The notes under the pieces are model-generated. The model saw nothing but the letters and a program-made list of their open reading frames with translations, searched no databases and was not told where the DNA came from. A stretch of 28,926 bases of DNA from Dehalococcoidia bacterium (GTDB lineage Bacteria > Chloroflexota > Dehalococcoidia > Dehalococcoidales > UBA1222). This document shows positions 8,391-16,885 of this stretch, one piece after another. Where the stretch lies: contig WRDV01000001.1 in NCBI GenBank assembly GCA_009779655.1, positions 1 to 28,926 of the forward strand, given 5' to 3'. Positions within the stretch are counted from its first letter, which is position 1, and each line of letters opens with the position of its first letter. The translations under genes were made by a program, and so were the position numbers.

Positions 8391-8684
8391 TTAGCGTTTG
8401 TTGCTGCGATAACAGTCGCTGCAATAAACCGGCTTGTCTCCGCGAGGCTGGAAAGGAACCTCTGTTGACTTGCCACAACTTGCGCAAATGGTTGGGAACA
8501 TTTGACGAGCACCGCTATACCCGCCACCGGTACCGCCACGCTCCGCCTTGCGAGTCTGACGGCACGAAGGGCAGCGCTTAGGCTCGTTGGTATAACCTTT
8601 CGACTGAAAGAACTCCTGATCCTGGGCGCTGAAAGTAAACGTAGCGCCACAATCACAGCACTGGATTGATTTGTCCTCAAACAC
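8391..8684 (-). CDS. Small protein with two zinc ribbons
   Basis: A 97-aa protein. The first module has C9 and C12 paired with C38 and C41 (NEPKRCPSC), the same module that begins the DEAD-box helicase at 3807-5279. After a Gly-rich linker, the second module has CASC and CSDC, with PRGDKPVYCSDCY. Eight Cys in four CxxC pairs suggest two zinc sites. The start is GTG at 8684, supported by GAGGAGGT eight nt upstream. Such proteins are frequent in Chloroflexota; their biochemical role is not settled, and nucleic-acid or ribosome association is inferred from the helicase fusion and the rpsU neighbour. Confidence 0.88.
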   Translation of the reverse strand: MFEDKSIQCCDCGATFTFSAQDQEFFQSKGYTNEPKRCPSCRQTRKAERGGTGGGYSGARQMFPTICASCGKSTEVPFQPRGDKPVYCSDCYRSNKR

Positions 8685-8790
8685 TGTGGATGACCTCCTC
8701 TCTATAATTTCTTAGTTCAAAGTTTTTGGCCATCCAGCGTGAAATAAAATAGCAAATGAGCATGTAACAACCTAAACCTTAACTGCCAAC

Positions 8791-8819
8791 ATTATACAAT
8801 ACCATTCTGCGCAGCGCAA
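8791..8819 (-). promoter_or_regulatory. Sigma-70-type promoter for the zinc-ribbon/rpsU unit
   Basis: On the minus strand: TTGCGC (8814-8819), 17-nt spacer, TATAAT (8791-8796) preceded by TG. The predicted leader to the GTG start at 8684 is about 100 nt. The rest of the 8700-8961 gap holds only the terminator listed separately. Confidence 0.65.
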
Positions 8820-8873
8820 CACGTGCTATGTCCGCTATATATACCCGACCCGCACGCGCTTATTGACGCGTCC

Positions 8874-8910
8874 AAAAGAAAGAGCACGCTACCTGCAAAA
8901 CGCAACGTGC
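8874..8910 (-). terminator. Probable terminator of the DUF4870 gene
   Basis: GCACGCTAC (8884-8892) pairs with GCAACGTGC (8902-8910) over nine positions including two G-U pairs. On the minus strand the stem is followed by TCTTTCTTTT. It lies about 50 nt after the DUF4870 gene's stop. Confidence 0.6.
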
Positions 8911-8961
8911 CCCTCAAAAAACCTTGACTTAATTGGCTAAAAGCTAGTTCTATACAACTAC

Positions 8962-9321
8962 CTAAATACCGGCCCACTTCGCAGCCATATCACCAATAAC
9001 AGGTAACTTCCACAGCTGACCTTGATAGGTGCGAACCAATAGCAGTATTACTATGACGAACATTCCAAGACCGAACACAAGCATCATAATAGTCGCAATA
9101 AATCCAAGAGCTGAACTAATCAACCCCAGTATTGCAGTCAGTATAAGAATCGCTATCCATACCGCAACCGCTGCAACCCCAAGGCAAATTGACTGCAATG
9201 CATGAAAGCGCACCGTTTTATTGTCTTTCTCTATCAGCAGAAAAACGATACTGATAACCCAAAAGAGATAGCATAACAGACCGGCGACATTCTCCTGAAG
9301 TCCGCTGGACGTTTTTTCCAT
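8962..9321 (-). CDS. DUF4870 family membrane protein
   Basis: A 119-aa small membrane protein. The order is a short soluble N-terminus (MEKTSSGLQENVAGLLCY), three to four hydrophobic helices, and a short C-terminal tail ending GDMAAKWAGI. The phrase DNKTVRFHALQSI between the first two helices is typical of DUF4870 proteins. The ATG at 9321 is preferred over an upstream in-frame start (9363) because GGGAGGGG lies about 10 nt before it and the extra 14 residues look like translated leader. Function unknown; the family is common in Chloroflexota and Firmicutes. Confidence 0.85.
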   Translation of the reverse strand: MEKTSSGLQENVAGLLCYLFWVISIVFLLIEKDNKTVRFHALQSICLGVAAVAVWIAILILTAILGLISSALGFIATIMMLVFGLGMFVIVILLLVRTYQGQLWKLPVIGDMAAKWAGI

Positions 9322-9354
9322 AAAGGAACCCCTCCCATGTAAAATTTTGCGTAC

Positions 9355-9383
9355 AGTGTACACCTGAGTTAAGAAAATAGCAA
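9355..9383 (-). promoter_or_regulatory. Possible promoter of the DUF4870 gene
   Basis: Minus strand: TTGCTA (9378-9383), 17-nt spacer, TACACT (9355-9360). The -10 is a weak match (4 of 6), and the leader would be about 30 nt. Confidence 0.35.
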
Positions 9384-9411
9384 CAAGGTTTAATATAACT
9401 TATTCCGGCGA

Positions 9412-9918
9412 TTAACCGTCAACTGCATCAATGCGATAGCACACTTTTCCAGACGGTACCACGACATCCACAGTTTCTCCTTGGCTATGCCCAATTAACG
9501 CTTTACCGATAGGTGAAATATGCGAGATTTTGCCGCCGGTAGGATTAGCCTCCTTAGGACCGACAATGGTATAGCAATGCATTTTACCTGACGCCAAATC
9601 AACAAGCGTCACTGTCTTGCCTAAGCAAATTTGTAAACCGTGCTGCTTGTTAGGCGCGATAATAGTGGCATTTTTAAGAGTTGCCTCCAATTCCTGAATG
9701 CGCCCGTCCATATAACTCAACTGTTCACGAGCGGCATGCAGCGGAGCATTCTCCCTAAAATCTTTGTCGGCAGCAGCGCGGCGAATGTCATCAAGCACCT
9801 GCGGGCGTTGATTTTTCAAATCGCCAAGCTCTTTTACAATATTATCATAGCCTTTCTGTGTAAGCGCACACATATCAGACTGCAACTGCACACAAGCAGT
9901 TTTGGAAACCTTAGGCAT
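9412..9918 (-). CDS. greA: Transcription elongation factor GreA family
   Basis: A 168-aa protein. The N-terminal coiled coil (about residues 20-85) includes KDFRENAPLHAAREQ, matching the GreA tip in which conserved Asp and Glu hold the Mg ion that cuts backtracked RNA. The C-terminal FKBP-like domain ends with ISPIGKALIGHSQGETVDV. The N-terminus carries about 12 extra residues (MPKVSKTACVQLQS) compared with usual GreA (about 158 aa). GreA binds the secondary channel of RNA polymerase and rescues stalled complexes. Its ATG overlaps the end of the upstream oxidoreductase gene by 8 nt (ATGCCTAA), which suggests translational coupling. Confidence 0.92.
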   Translation of the reverse strand: MPKVSKTACVQLQSDMCALTQKGYDNIVKELGDLKNQRPQVLDDIRRAAADKDFRENAPLHAAREQLSYMDGRIQELEATLKNATIIAPNKQHGLQICLGKTVTLVDLASGKMHCYTIVGPKEANPTGGKISHISPIGKALIGHSQGETVDVVVPSGKVCYRIDAVDG

Positions 9919-11116
9919 CTATTTCCCTCTCCGGCAGAATATCATTTGAAGAATCGTACCGTGTTCTTCTCTTAAACGGCCATGCTATTTCTTTCAGTAA
10001 ATGCAGAATAGCACGCCCGTGCCAATCAAATCCAATTTGAGAAGAGGCTGACAGCCTCTCCGGCAGACTTTTGCGCTTTGCTAAGCGAGCCAGCCATTCA
10101 ATACGCTCATCGCTCAAACTGCCGAATAAACGGTGTCCCTGCCATCCCAAACGCAATTCACGCCCTAATAAATCCGAACACTCTTTATCATATGAGCGCA
10201 TTTTGCGGGCAGAAAAATCGCCATTCTCCAAAGCTCGATGCAGAGTAGAAGCCGCAATATCAGCGCACATTAAGCCGAAATACAATCCGCCGCCGGTAAG
10301 CGGCTTGACCTGCCCTGCAACATCGCCCACTAAAAGCGCTCTTGCCGCGCTCGTATGTGCCGGCGCGCGCAATGTTATGCCGCGATAAGACGGCTTTCCT
10401 ATTAGAGCTTCTATACGTCCATTCTTTTGCAGCAATGAAACGAAGTGCGACAGATAATCCGGCGCTTGACGGTCAGCCATCAACCCCGCCAGCGCGCGCT
10501 TGCCTTCCACCGGTACAAGCCAAGCAAAGTATCCGGGAGCTAGTTCGCGCCCTAAGTATACCTCCACCTCCTGCAAATCACAGGCTTCCACCTCCACCTG
10601 CGCCCCAACTGTCCGCCCGCGCGCTTTGCCAAACCTCAACGCATATGGGAAACGAGAAGCAAAACCACAGGCCAGCACCACAGCGCAGGCGCTAAAATAT
10701 GCTGTCGCGCCATTATTCGCAGAGCTAATATGAACGCCATCAGGATTAATTCGTATTTCGTTAACGCGCTGTCCTAATAAATAGTCGGCCCCGCAATCCT
10801 GCGCTTGGCGCGCCATATACGCATTAAAAGCCCCTCTATCAATAGCAGCTGCCTGCATCTCTTCTCGCTCTATATGCAAAACGGCGCCGCCCGGCATATA
10901 CACGGAAGCACTATTCAGGCGACGTAGTATCAGCTCAGGCGGGATGGCAAAATGACTTAAGCATTCACGGCTGATAATACCGGTGCAGCATACAGGCTGC
11001 CCAACAGCAGTATTTTTCTCAAGCACAGCTACCTGATGCCCCGCTCTTGCCAATTCAGCCGCCACGCGGCAGCCTACAGGCCCGCCGCCAACAATCAAAA
11101 AATCATACCGATTCAA
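9911..11116 (-). CDS. FAD-dependent oxidoreductase, geranylgeranyl reductase family
   Basis: A 401-aa flavoprotein. The N-terminal dinucleotide motif is LIVGGGPVGCRVA, followed by a CCTGIIS segment typical of geranylgeranyl reductases. The second FAD motif is ALLVGDVAGQVKPLTGGG near residue 280. Members saturate isoprenoid double bonds of lipids, quinones or chlorophyll side chains; the substrate here is unknown, and menaquinone or a membrane lipid would be reasonable in a non-photosynthetic anaerobe. The start is TTG at 11116, just before the FAD motif; the ribosome site is weak. It overlaps greA by 8 nt and lies 39 nt downstream of the lipoprotein gene, so it could be read through from the ECF operon. 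Confidence 0.88.
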   Translation of the reverse strand: MNRYDFLIVGGGPVGCRVAAELARAGHQVAVLEKNTAVGQPVCCTGIISRECLSHFAIPPELILRRLNSASVYMPGGAVLHIEREEMQAAAIDRGAFNAYMARQAQDCGADYLLGQRVNEIRINPDGVHISSANNGATAYFSACAVVLACGFASRFPYALRFGKARGRTVGAQVEVEACDLQEVEVYLGRELAPGYFAWLVPVEGKRALAGLMADRQAPDYLSHFVSLLQKNGRIEALIGKPSYRGITLRAPAHTSAARALLVGDVAGQVKPLTGGGLYFGLMCADIAASTLHRALENGDFSARKMRSYDKECSDLLGRELRLGWQGHRLFGSLSDERIEWLARLAKRKSLPERLSASSQIGFDWHGRAILHLLKEIAWPFKRRTRYDSSNDILPEREIDA

Positions 11117-11155
11117 AGTATAAAATCCAACGAATTATGTTATGCATTGCTTTGG

Positions 11156-11869
11156 TTAGCCGCCATTCAACGGCACAAAGAATATTAGTCGATGGTCAAG
11201 CCTAGTACCGTCATAACCAAGTGGGTAGCCGGATGTTATATCTAGCCTGTAGTGCTGCGGAGATGTGCACAGCCCCGCATCAACTTCATCATGCCCATTG
11301 TCTGTAAGCAAGAAGTAACGCGTTGTGTCCGACAATGCGGGAGAGTCGCTTGAGGGACATACGCTAACATTTAATCCATAGCCGACAGGACTACCCACTC
11401 TGTATTCAGTGAAAATTGAACTCCATGGCAAACTGCCAATTCCTCTTACAGCATGCCGCATATTAACTATAACAGAAACAGGGAGAGCAAAAATGGATTC
11501 TTCATATTTATGCTTTTGCGGAGCCTGAATTCTAATTTGTGCAATTTCATTCGCAATTGGGCTCAAATATACCACTAAATACTGATAAACGTAATTGTCT
11601 TTTATGGCGTATATATAACCGGAAAGGTGCTCAATATATCCATCCTGCGCCAAACGGCACTCTAAACCGTTATTTGTCATAAATAACTCGTTGTTGTCCG
11701 GCTTAATAATTGATAGTAGCTCACCATAAATCGCCTCCATATCAAGCAGTTGGATATGCTTTTCTGATAGGTCAATATAGAAGTTGCTATCCTTTAGGCC
11801 TATGCACCCGCTTAAGAGTATTGGCAACATCATACATACCGCAATGGTTGCTGAAAACACTTTTTTCAT
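11156..11869 (-). CDS. Putative lipoprotein, last gene of the ECF sigma operon
   Basis: A 237-aa protein with a lipoprotein signal: MKK, a hydrophobic core, and lipobox LLSGC (Cys22). The ATG at 11869 is chosen because it begins the signal peptide and follows AGAGG; an upstream in-frame extension overlaps the previous gene and looks like read-through. The mature part is rich in beta-type sequence with two or more Cys and no motif I recognise. It starts 14 nt after the stop of the zinc-ribbon membrane protein, forming the end of a tight operon. An envelope sensor or effector of the sigma system is the obvious guess. Confidence 0.7.
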   Translation of the reverse strand: MKKVFSATIAVCMMLPILLSGCIGLKDSNFYIDLSEKHIQLLDMEAIYGELLSIIKPDNNELFMTNNGLECRLAQDGYIEHLSGYIYAIKDNYVYQYLVVYLSPIANEIAQIRIQAPQKHKYEESIFALPVSVIVNMRHAVRGIGSLPWSSIFTEYRVGSPVGYGLNVSVCPSSDSPALSDTTRYFLLTDNGHDEVDAGLCTSPQHYRLDITSGYPLGYDGTRLDHRLIFFVPLNGG

Positions 11870-11883
11870 AACTATGCCTCTCA

Positions 11884-12765
11884 TTACTTCGACGGTGTAG
11901 TTACTATTGGTATTATTAGTATTGGCAGAGTGAAATCGTAAGTTGCCTCCGTGAGTTCGCAATCTACTCTTTCCTCGTTAATAAGCACTCTTATATTATT
12001 GAAAGATTTGTTTGAAATTTGTGCTGTGCTCAACAGAGGCTCTGCCGGAGGGATAAGGTGCTCCCTGAAATAAAACTCCGCGCCGGAACCATTTGGATGT
12101 ATATGTTCTATAGCGATGTGTTTCGATGGGCTATAGAATAAGTAATTTTCATGGTCTTCCTCCCGATAGCGTAAAACATATACAATTGATGGATCCGTAC
12201 AGTTTTCTATCCATGCGTTGACTTCCGGATGGGTATCAGTATAACGCGAGACGGGCTGGGTTCCGGATGATGAGCTCCACGATTCCGAGGAACGAGGCGT
12301 GCCAAGCAGACCAATGCCAAGCGGCACCAGCAGCAAAATCGGAAGTAGGATAAAAACAGCAATAAGATATTTGCTTACAAGCTTATCCTTCTTTACTATA
12401 GGATGAGAGCAATCAAAACGATTATCTGCAAGTGATACGGCACAATTTGGACAAACAGACCAATCATCCTTTATCAGTGTTCCGCATTTTTGGCAGGATG
12501 CCTTGAGCCTTACGCCGCATCGCGGGCAAACAATATACTGCTCCGTAACCTGCGACTCGCACGACGGGCATAACAAGTTAGAATAATTGCCGCGTATCAG
12601 CAAATATACAATAAGCCCAATAAACATCGGGGACAGCACCGCGATTAAGGTCCACAGCACTGCGTTCATGTTACGCCCTTTGGCATCGCTATACACAATG
12701 CTGCCAATAATCACGGGGATAACTAACGCAATGATCACACTAATGAGAAAGCCTAACGCATACAT
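11884..12765 (-). CDS. Membrane protein with double zinc ribbon and external domain
   Basis: A 293-aa protein. Two N-terminal transmembrane helices (about residues 2-25 and 35-57) are followed by cytoplasmic zinc-ribbon modules: CPSC...CPRCG, then CQKCG...CPNC. A third helix (about residues 135-155) leads to an external C-terminal domain of about 130 residues with Ser-rich linker (SSESWSSSSG). The ATG at 12765 follows AAAGGAG and is preferred to the longer frame, whose first 27 residues are Arg/Cys-rich read-through. It overlaps the upstream small membrane gene by 13 nt. The layout, cytoplasmic zinc ribbons joined to an outside domain, fits signal transfer across the membrane, but no function is known to me. 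Confidence 0.75.
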   Translation of the reverse strand: MYALGFLISVIIALVIPVIIGSIVYSDAKGRNMNAVLWTLIAVLSPMFIGLIVYLLIRGNYSNLLCPSCESQVTEQYIVCPRCGVRLKASCQKCGTLIKDDWSVCPNCAVSLADNRFDCSHPIVKKDKLVSKYLIAVFILLPILLLVPLGIGLLGTPRSSESWSSSSGTQPVSRYTDTHPEVNAWIENCTDPSIVYVLRYREEDHENYLFYSPSKHIAIEHIHPNGSGAEFYFREHLIPPAEPLLSTAQISNKSFNNIRVLINEERVDCELTEATYDFTLPILIIPIVTTPSK

Positions 12766-13037
12766 AAAATCTCCTTTCTTTTTTCTGAATACACAGCGGC
12801 GACCGCGCCGCCGCCACAAATAGCGATACACGCATAAGCAACACATACAAATGAGTACGCCGCACTAACCGGATATATGAGAATTGCCGCCGCGATCAGG
12901 CACAAACAATGAAAACTGCCTAGTAAGACCCATAATATTATTTGCCGCCTTAATTTTTGTCGCGCCAACTCTGCCTGAAGCATGGCCTCGTTTAACACGG
13001 GCGGGTCATAAAAATCAAACCTGTAAATCTGTTTCAT
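12753..13037 (-). CDS. Small two-helix membrane protein, possible anti-sigma factor
   Basis: A 94-aa protein: a soluble N-terminal region of about 33 residues (FDFYDPPVLNEAMLQAELARQK), then two hydrophobic segments (about 34-56 and 60-80) and a short basic tail. Its start overlaps the end of the sigma gene by 23 nt and its end overlaps the next gene by 13 nt, so the three are translationally linked. A short membrane protein directly after an ECF sigma is usually an anti-sigma factor; no ZAS (HxxxCxxC) motif is present, so this would be an unusual, non-zinc type. Role inferred from position only. Confidence 0.6.
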   Translation of the reverse strand: MKQIYRFDFYDPPVLNEAMLQAELARQKLRRQIILWVLLGSFHCLCLIAAAILIYPVSAAYSFVCVAYACIAICGGGAVAAVYSEKRKEILCMR

Positions 13038-13518
13038 GTTTCAGAACCTCTCTCAATAGTTTTTTTGCTTTATTAAGCCTTGATTTTACTGTTCCAATCG
13101 GAATGCCAAGCGATTGTGCCGTAGACGCAATATCCATATCCTCAAAATAAAACAGTATTATCGTTACGCGAAGCTTTTGCGGCAAGCTCTTAATTGCCGT
13201 ATGCAATATGCTGTAATCGTTTGGCACAGGAGCCGGAACAGATTTTATAAGCAAGTCTTTTTCTTCACTGCTTGAAAACTGATTCCATATAGGGCTTCTA
13301 GCTATGCGCCTGAGCACATTTCGATGAGTATTGACACATATTCGCGTCAGCCACGGCTCAAACTCTTTACTTGTGTCATATTTGGAAATGTTATCAAGCA
13401 CTTTCACCCATGTATCCTGATATAAATCGTCAGCTTCATGCGAGTCGGCGCAAAGATACATACAAAGGCCATATAAACGCTTACCATATCGGCCGATATA
13501 ACTGTCAATCTCTGGCAT
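13015..13518 (-). CDS. ECF RNA polymerase sigma factor (sigma-70 family)
   Basis: A 167-aa protein with only regions 2 and 4. Region 2 shows YGLCMYLCADSHEADDLYQD and TWVKVLDNI; region 4 has LPQKLRVTIILFYFEDMDIASTA, and the helix-turn-helix GIPIGTVKSRLNKAKKLLRE. Length is normal for ECF factors. The ATG at 13518 begins MPEIDSYIGRYGKRLYGLC. It leads a four-gene minus-strand operon of overlapping or closely spaced membrane and lipoprotein genes, divergent from topA. ECF factors are usually held inactive by a membrane partner until an envelope signal arrives. Confidence 0.92.
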   Translation of the reverse strand: MPEIDSYIGRYGKRLYGLCMYLCADSHEADDLYQDTWVKVLDNISKYDTSKEFEPWLTRICVNTHRNVLRRIARSPIWNQFSSSEEKDLLIKSVPAPVPNDYSILHTAIKSLPQKLRVTIILFYFEDMDIASTAQSLGIPIGTVKSRLNKAKKLLREVLKHETDLQV

Positions 13519-13802
13519 TATCCTACTCTAATAACCATATACAAATAAGACAGCTAAAAAGTTCACTCGGTGTCATGAAAAACTTATATGAACTGCTTAA
13601 ACGCATATTTTTCACGAGCCCATCCATATTACCACGAAACAATCCCAAGCCCCTCATTTAATTGCCAGCATACGAACCCCGTGTTAAAATATTCACCCGG
13701 TGGCTAGATTAAGCTAAAACGCTGACCTAACCTTTAGTCCGGTATCAGATAATGGTCGGCAAAATTTGATATGATGAGTTATTCAACAGGAAAGATTACG
13801 CA
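13519..13802. promoter_or_regulatory. Divergent intergenic region, sigma operon / topA
   Basis: 284 nt between oppositely directed genes. On the minus strand GTGAACTTTTT (around 13557-13567) and TATATG about 19 nt closer to the sigma gene resemble a weak ECF-type arrangement, which would allow self-activation. On the plus strand TATGAT (13770-13775) could be a -10 for topA, without a good -35. AGGAAAG (13788-13794) is the topA ribosome site. I see no convincing operator or hairpin. Confidence 0.4.
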
Positions 13803-15914
13803 ATGGCAAAACATAGTCTTGTAATTGTAGAGTCCCCGGCAAAAGCCAAAACACTGGCGCGCATGCTGGGCAAAAACTATATTATCAAAGCCTCTCTAGG
13901 GCATATCCGCGACCTTCCCAAAAGCCGTATCGGCGTGGACATTGAGAATGATTTCACTCCCAAATATGTCGTGTCGCGCGATAAGAGTAAAACAGTTAAA
14001 GAACTTAAGGATTCCGCTAAGGAATCCTCCGCCGTGTATCTGGCGACCGACCCTGACCGCGAGGGCGAAGCGATTGCATGGCACCTGGCAGAGATTATCC
14101 GCACTGACAAAACACCATTCCGCCGCGTTGTATTTCATGAGATTACAGACAGCGCCATCACGGAAGCTTTCAAACATCCGCGCGAACTAAATATGAATCT
14201 TGTAGATGCCCAACAGGCACGACGCATCGTGGATCGGCTGCTCGGGTATAAGCTCTCTCCCCTTTTGTGGAGCAAAGTGCGGCGCGGATTGTCAGCCGGT
14301 CGAGTACAGTCAGTCGCAGTAAAAATTATCGTAGATCGCGAGCGCGAAATAGAGAAATTCATTCCGGTAGAATACTGGACTATAGGCGCCGAGCTATTAA
14401 AGCACGGCACGGCAAAACCATCATTCCGCGCCGTGCTTGCAGGGCTTGCCGACGGCAAAAAAGTAAATGTAGGCGACAGCAAAACTGCCGACGCGATTAA
14501 ATCTGAGCTGCAAAAAGCTGACTACTCCGTTCTTAAAATCAGCACCAAACAGGCCAAACGCTCCCCGGCCCCGCCGTTCATCACTTCCACTTTACAGCAG
14601 GAGGCTTGGCGCCATTTCCACTTTTCAGCCAAGAAAACCATGGCGTTGGCGCAGCAGTTGTATGAAGGCTTGCCAATCGAAAAAGAGGGGAGTATAGGTC
14701 TAATAACCTATATGCGCACTGACTCAACGCATGTAGCCGCCCATGCCATAGCTGAAGCGCGCGAGTATATCAACAGCAAATACGGAGATAGCTATCTACC
14801 TAAGAAAGCGCGCGCTTTCGCCGGCAAGGTTAAAGGAGCGCAGGAAGCGCATGAGGCTATCCGCCCGACGCAAATCAAGCGCGAACCATCTTTAGTCAAA
14901 GATTATTTAAGCCCTGACCAGCGCAGATTATACCAGCTTATCTGGCAGCGTATGATTGCTTCTCAAATGGCAGAGGCTGTATTTGACAATACCACCGTAG
15001 ACATCGAGGCTAACAGCAAAGCTGCCAAAACAAACTACCTTTTACGCACACAGACCTCTGTTAACGTGTTTCCCGGGTTCATCGCACTTTATACCGAACA
15101 AAAAGACGAGGGTGACGCGGATGACAAGAAAGCCGTTAAACTTCCTAAGTTAACCAAAGGTGATTCCCTCAAATTGGCGAAGCTTTCTACCGAGCAGAAT
15201 TTCACCAAACCGCCTCTGCGCTTCACGGAAGCCACTCTGATTAAAATGCTAGAGCAGAATGGAATAGGGCGGCCATCCACCTATGCGCCCACCATGGCAA
15301 CTATTCAAGACCGCGAATACATAAGCAAGACAGGAGGATCTTTCCAGCCTACAGAACTAGGTTTCTTGGTGACAGACATGCTGGTAGAGCACTTCGGCAA
15401 TATAATTAACGTGGATTACACAGCCCGCATGGAAGACGAGCTAGATAAGGTAGCAAACGCCGAAGCCGACTGGGTATGCACGGTGCGCGATTTCTACCGG
15501 CCGCTGGAGCAAGAGCTGTCAAAAGCCGGTGAAAAAATCGAGAAGGTCAAACTTGCCGACGAGCAAATTGGCGAGAACTGCCCCGACTGCAATCAGCCTT
15601 TAGTAATTAAAATGGGGCGTTTCGGCAAGTTTATCGCTTGTTCTAACTATCCTGAGTGTAAATACCATACCAATTTCCGCATCAAAACCGGCGTTCCGTG
15701 CCCCGACTGCCCTGAGGGCGGCGAGTTATTAGGACGGTTTAACCGAAAGGGTAAGATTTTTTACGGCTGCAGTACATACCCTAAGCATAAGTTCGCTGTC
15801 AACGGCAAGCCGCTTGCCCGGCCATGCCCCGAATGCGGCAAACTCCTGATTGAAGCCGGAGCTAAAAGCATACGCTGTACTAACTGCAAATACAGAGGCA
15901 AAAAGGCGGAATAG
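13803..15914 (+). CDS. topA: DNA topoisomerase I (type IA)
   Basis: A 703-aa enzyme that relaxes negative supercoils. The TOPRIM domain shows VESPAKAKTLARMLG and DPDREGEAIAWHL; the catalytic Tyr lies in GLITYMRTDSTHV (about residue 302). The C-terminus carries three zinc-ribbon repeats: CPDC...CSNYPEC, CPDC...CSTYPKH, and CPEC...CTNC. In the second, the fourth Cys is replaced by His. The ATG at 13803 follows AGGAAAG. It is the first gene of topA-xerC-M24 peptidase-PHP, with xerC starting 5 nt after its stop. Confidence 0.97.
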   Translation: MAKHSLVIVESPAKAKTLARMLGKNYIIKASLGHIRDLPKSRIGVDIENDFTPKYVVSRDKSKTVKELKDSAKESSAVYLATDPDREGEAIAWHLAEIIRTDKTPFRRVVFHEITDSAITEAFKHPRELNMNLVDAQQARRIVDRLLGYKLSPLLWSKVRRGLSAGRVQSVAVKIIVDREREIEKFIPVEYWTIGAELLKHGTAKPSFRAVLAGLADGKKVNVGDSKTADAIKSELQKADYSVLKISTKQAKRSPAPPFITSTLQQEAWRHFHFSAKKTMALAQQLYEGLPIEKEGSIGLITYMRTDSTHVAAHAIAEAREYINSKYGDSYLPKKARAFAGKVKGAQEAHEAIRPTQIKREPSLVKDYLSPDQRRLYQLIWQRMIASQMAEAVFDNTTVDIEANSKAAKTNYLLRTQTSVNVFPGFIALYTEQKDEGDADDKKAVKLPKLTKGDSLKLAKLSTEQNFTKPPLRFTEATLIKMLEQNGIGRPSTYAPTMATIQDREYISKTGGSFQPTELGFLVTDMLVEHFGNIINVDYTARMEDELDKVANAEADWVCTVRDFYRPLEQELSKAGEKIEKVKLADEQIGENCPDCNQPLVIKMGRFGKFIACSNYPECKYHTNFRIKTGVPCPDCPEGGELLGRFNRKGKIFYGCSTYPKHKFAVNGKPLARPCPECGKLLIEAGAKSIRCTNCKYRGKKAE

Positions 15915-15919
15915 GGCGC

Positions 15920-16885
15920 ATGCAGAATGCCGCGCACGGCTATGTGGAATGCTTCGTAGATTATCTTGAGGCAGAAAAACACGCATCGCGCTATACTGTG
16001 CGCAACTACAAAATTGATCTTATCGGCAATAAGCAGCGCGGCACAGAAAAAGGGTTCATCCCATACCTTAAGCAGCACAACATACATTCATTTGAAGAAG
16101 TGAATAAGCCCGTCATGCGCGCATACCTAGGATATCTGATTGACCGGCGTACAGCTAAGGCTAGTATCGCGCGTAAGTTATCCGCCATTCGTTCCTTTTA
16201 TCGCTTTCTGGCACGCGAGCATATCATCGAGCATAACCCTTTGGAGTTGGTTGTCTCGCCTAAGCTTGAGCGTCATCTGCCTGAGTTTTTAACCCATGAT
16301 GAGATTAATGCTCTTCTGTCAATACCGGACTGCACAACCAAACTCGGGCAGCGCGACGGCGCTATACTGGAACTATTCTACGCCGCCGGTATGCGCGTCA
16401 GCGAACTGGCAGGGCTTAATCTGCACCAAATCGATCTTGGATCGCGCGAAATCCGCGTTATAGGTAAAGGCAGCAAAGAACGCTTGGTCATTATTGGGAC
16501 GCCGGCTGAGCTGGCATTACAGAAATACTTAAGGCTTGCGCGTCCCATGCTGAATAGTCAAAGCTCAGGTCAAGCAGTATTCCTAAATTATAAAGGCGGC
16601 AGGCTCACCGAACGCTGGGTTCAAATACTGATACTGAAATACGCCCGCGCCGCCGGCATATCTAAGAAAGTCCATCCGCACTTGCTACGCCACACATTTG
16701 CCACCCATCTGCTTGACGGAGGAGCCGATCTGCGCGTAGTGCAAGATTTGCTGGGACATGCTAATTTGTCTACCACACAGATTTACACGCATATAACACA
16801 AAAACAAGCCCGCCGAGTATACTTGGCCTCACACCCCATGGCGCAAATTAAGGACAATGAAAATGGACGCATCGAATCGGCTTAA
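15920..16885 (+). CDS. xerC: Tyrosine recombinase XerC/XerD family
   Basis: A 321-aa site-specific recombinase. The N-terminal SAM-like DNA-binding domain covers about residues 1-105; the catalytic domain has the full set of active residues: Arg in GMRVSELAGL, Lys in KGSKERLVII, His and Arg in HPHLLRHTFATHLLDGGA, His in LLGHANLSTTQ, and the nucleophile Tyr in QIYTHI. Length (about 300 expected) and position after topA fit the housekeeping enzyme that resolves chromosome dimers at dif rather than a phage integrase. The ATG is 5 nt after the topA stop. Whether it is XerC, XerD or a single Xer cannot be decided here. Its end overlaps the next gene. Confidence 0.93.
   Translation: MQNAAHGYVECFVDYLEAEKHASRYTVRNYKIDLIGNKQRGTEKGFIPYLKQHNIHSFEEVNKPVMRAYLGYLIDRRTAKASIARKLSAIRSFYRFLAREHIIEHNPLELVVSPKLERHLPEFLTHDEINALLSIPDCTTKLGQRDGAILELFYAAGMRVSELAGLNLHQIDLGSREIRVIGKGSKERLVIIGTPAELALQKYLRLARPMLNSQSSGQAVFLNYKGGRLTERWVQILILKYARAAGISKKVHPHLLRHTFATHLLDGGADLRVVQDLLGHANLSTTQIYTHITQKQARRVYLASHPMAQIKDNENGRIESA

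Noticed and set aside
12766..12846. 27-residue N-terminal extension of the zinc-ribbon membrane protein
   Set aside because: Arg/Cys-rich, overlaps the upstream gene, and the ATG at 12765 has an ideal ribosome site before a transmembrane helix.
15920..16885. xerC as an integrase of an integrative element
   Set aside because: It is packed between topA and housekeeping genes with 5-nt and overlapping junctions; no att-like repeats or phage genes nearby.
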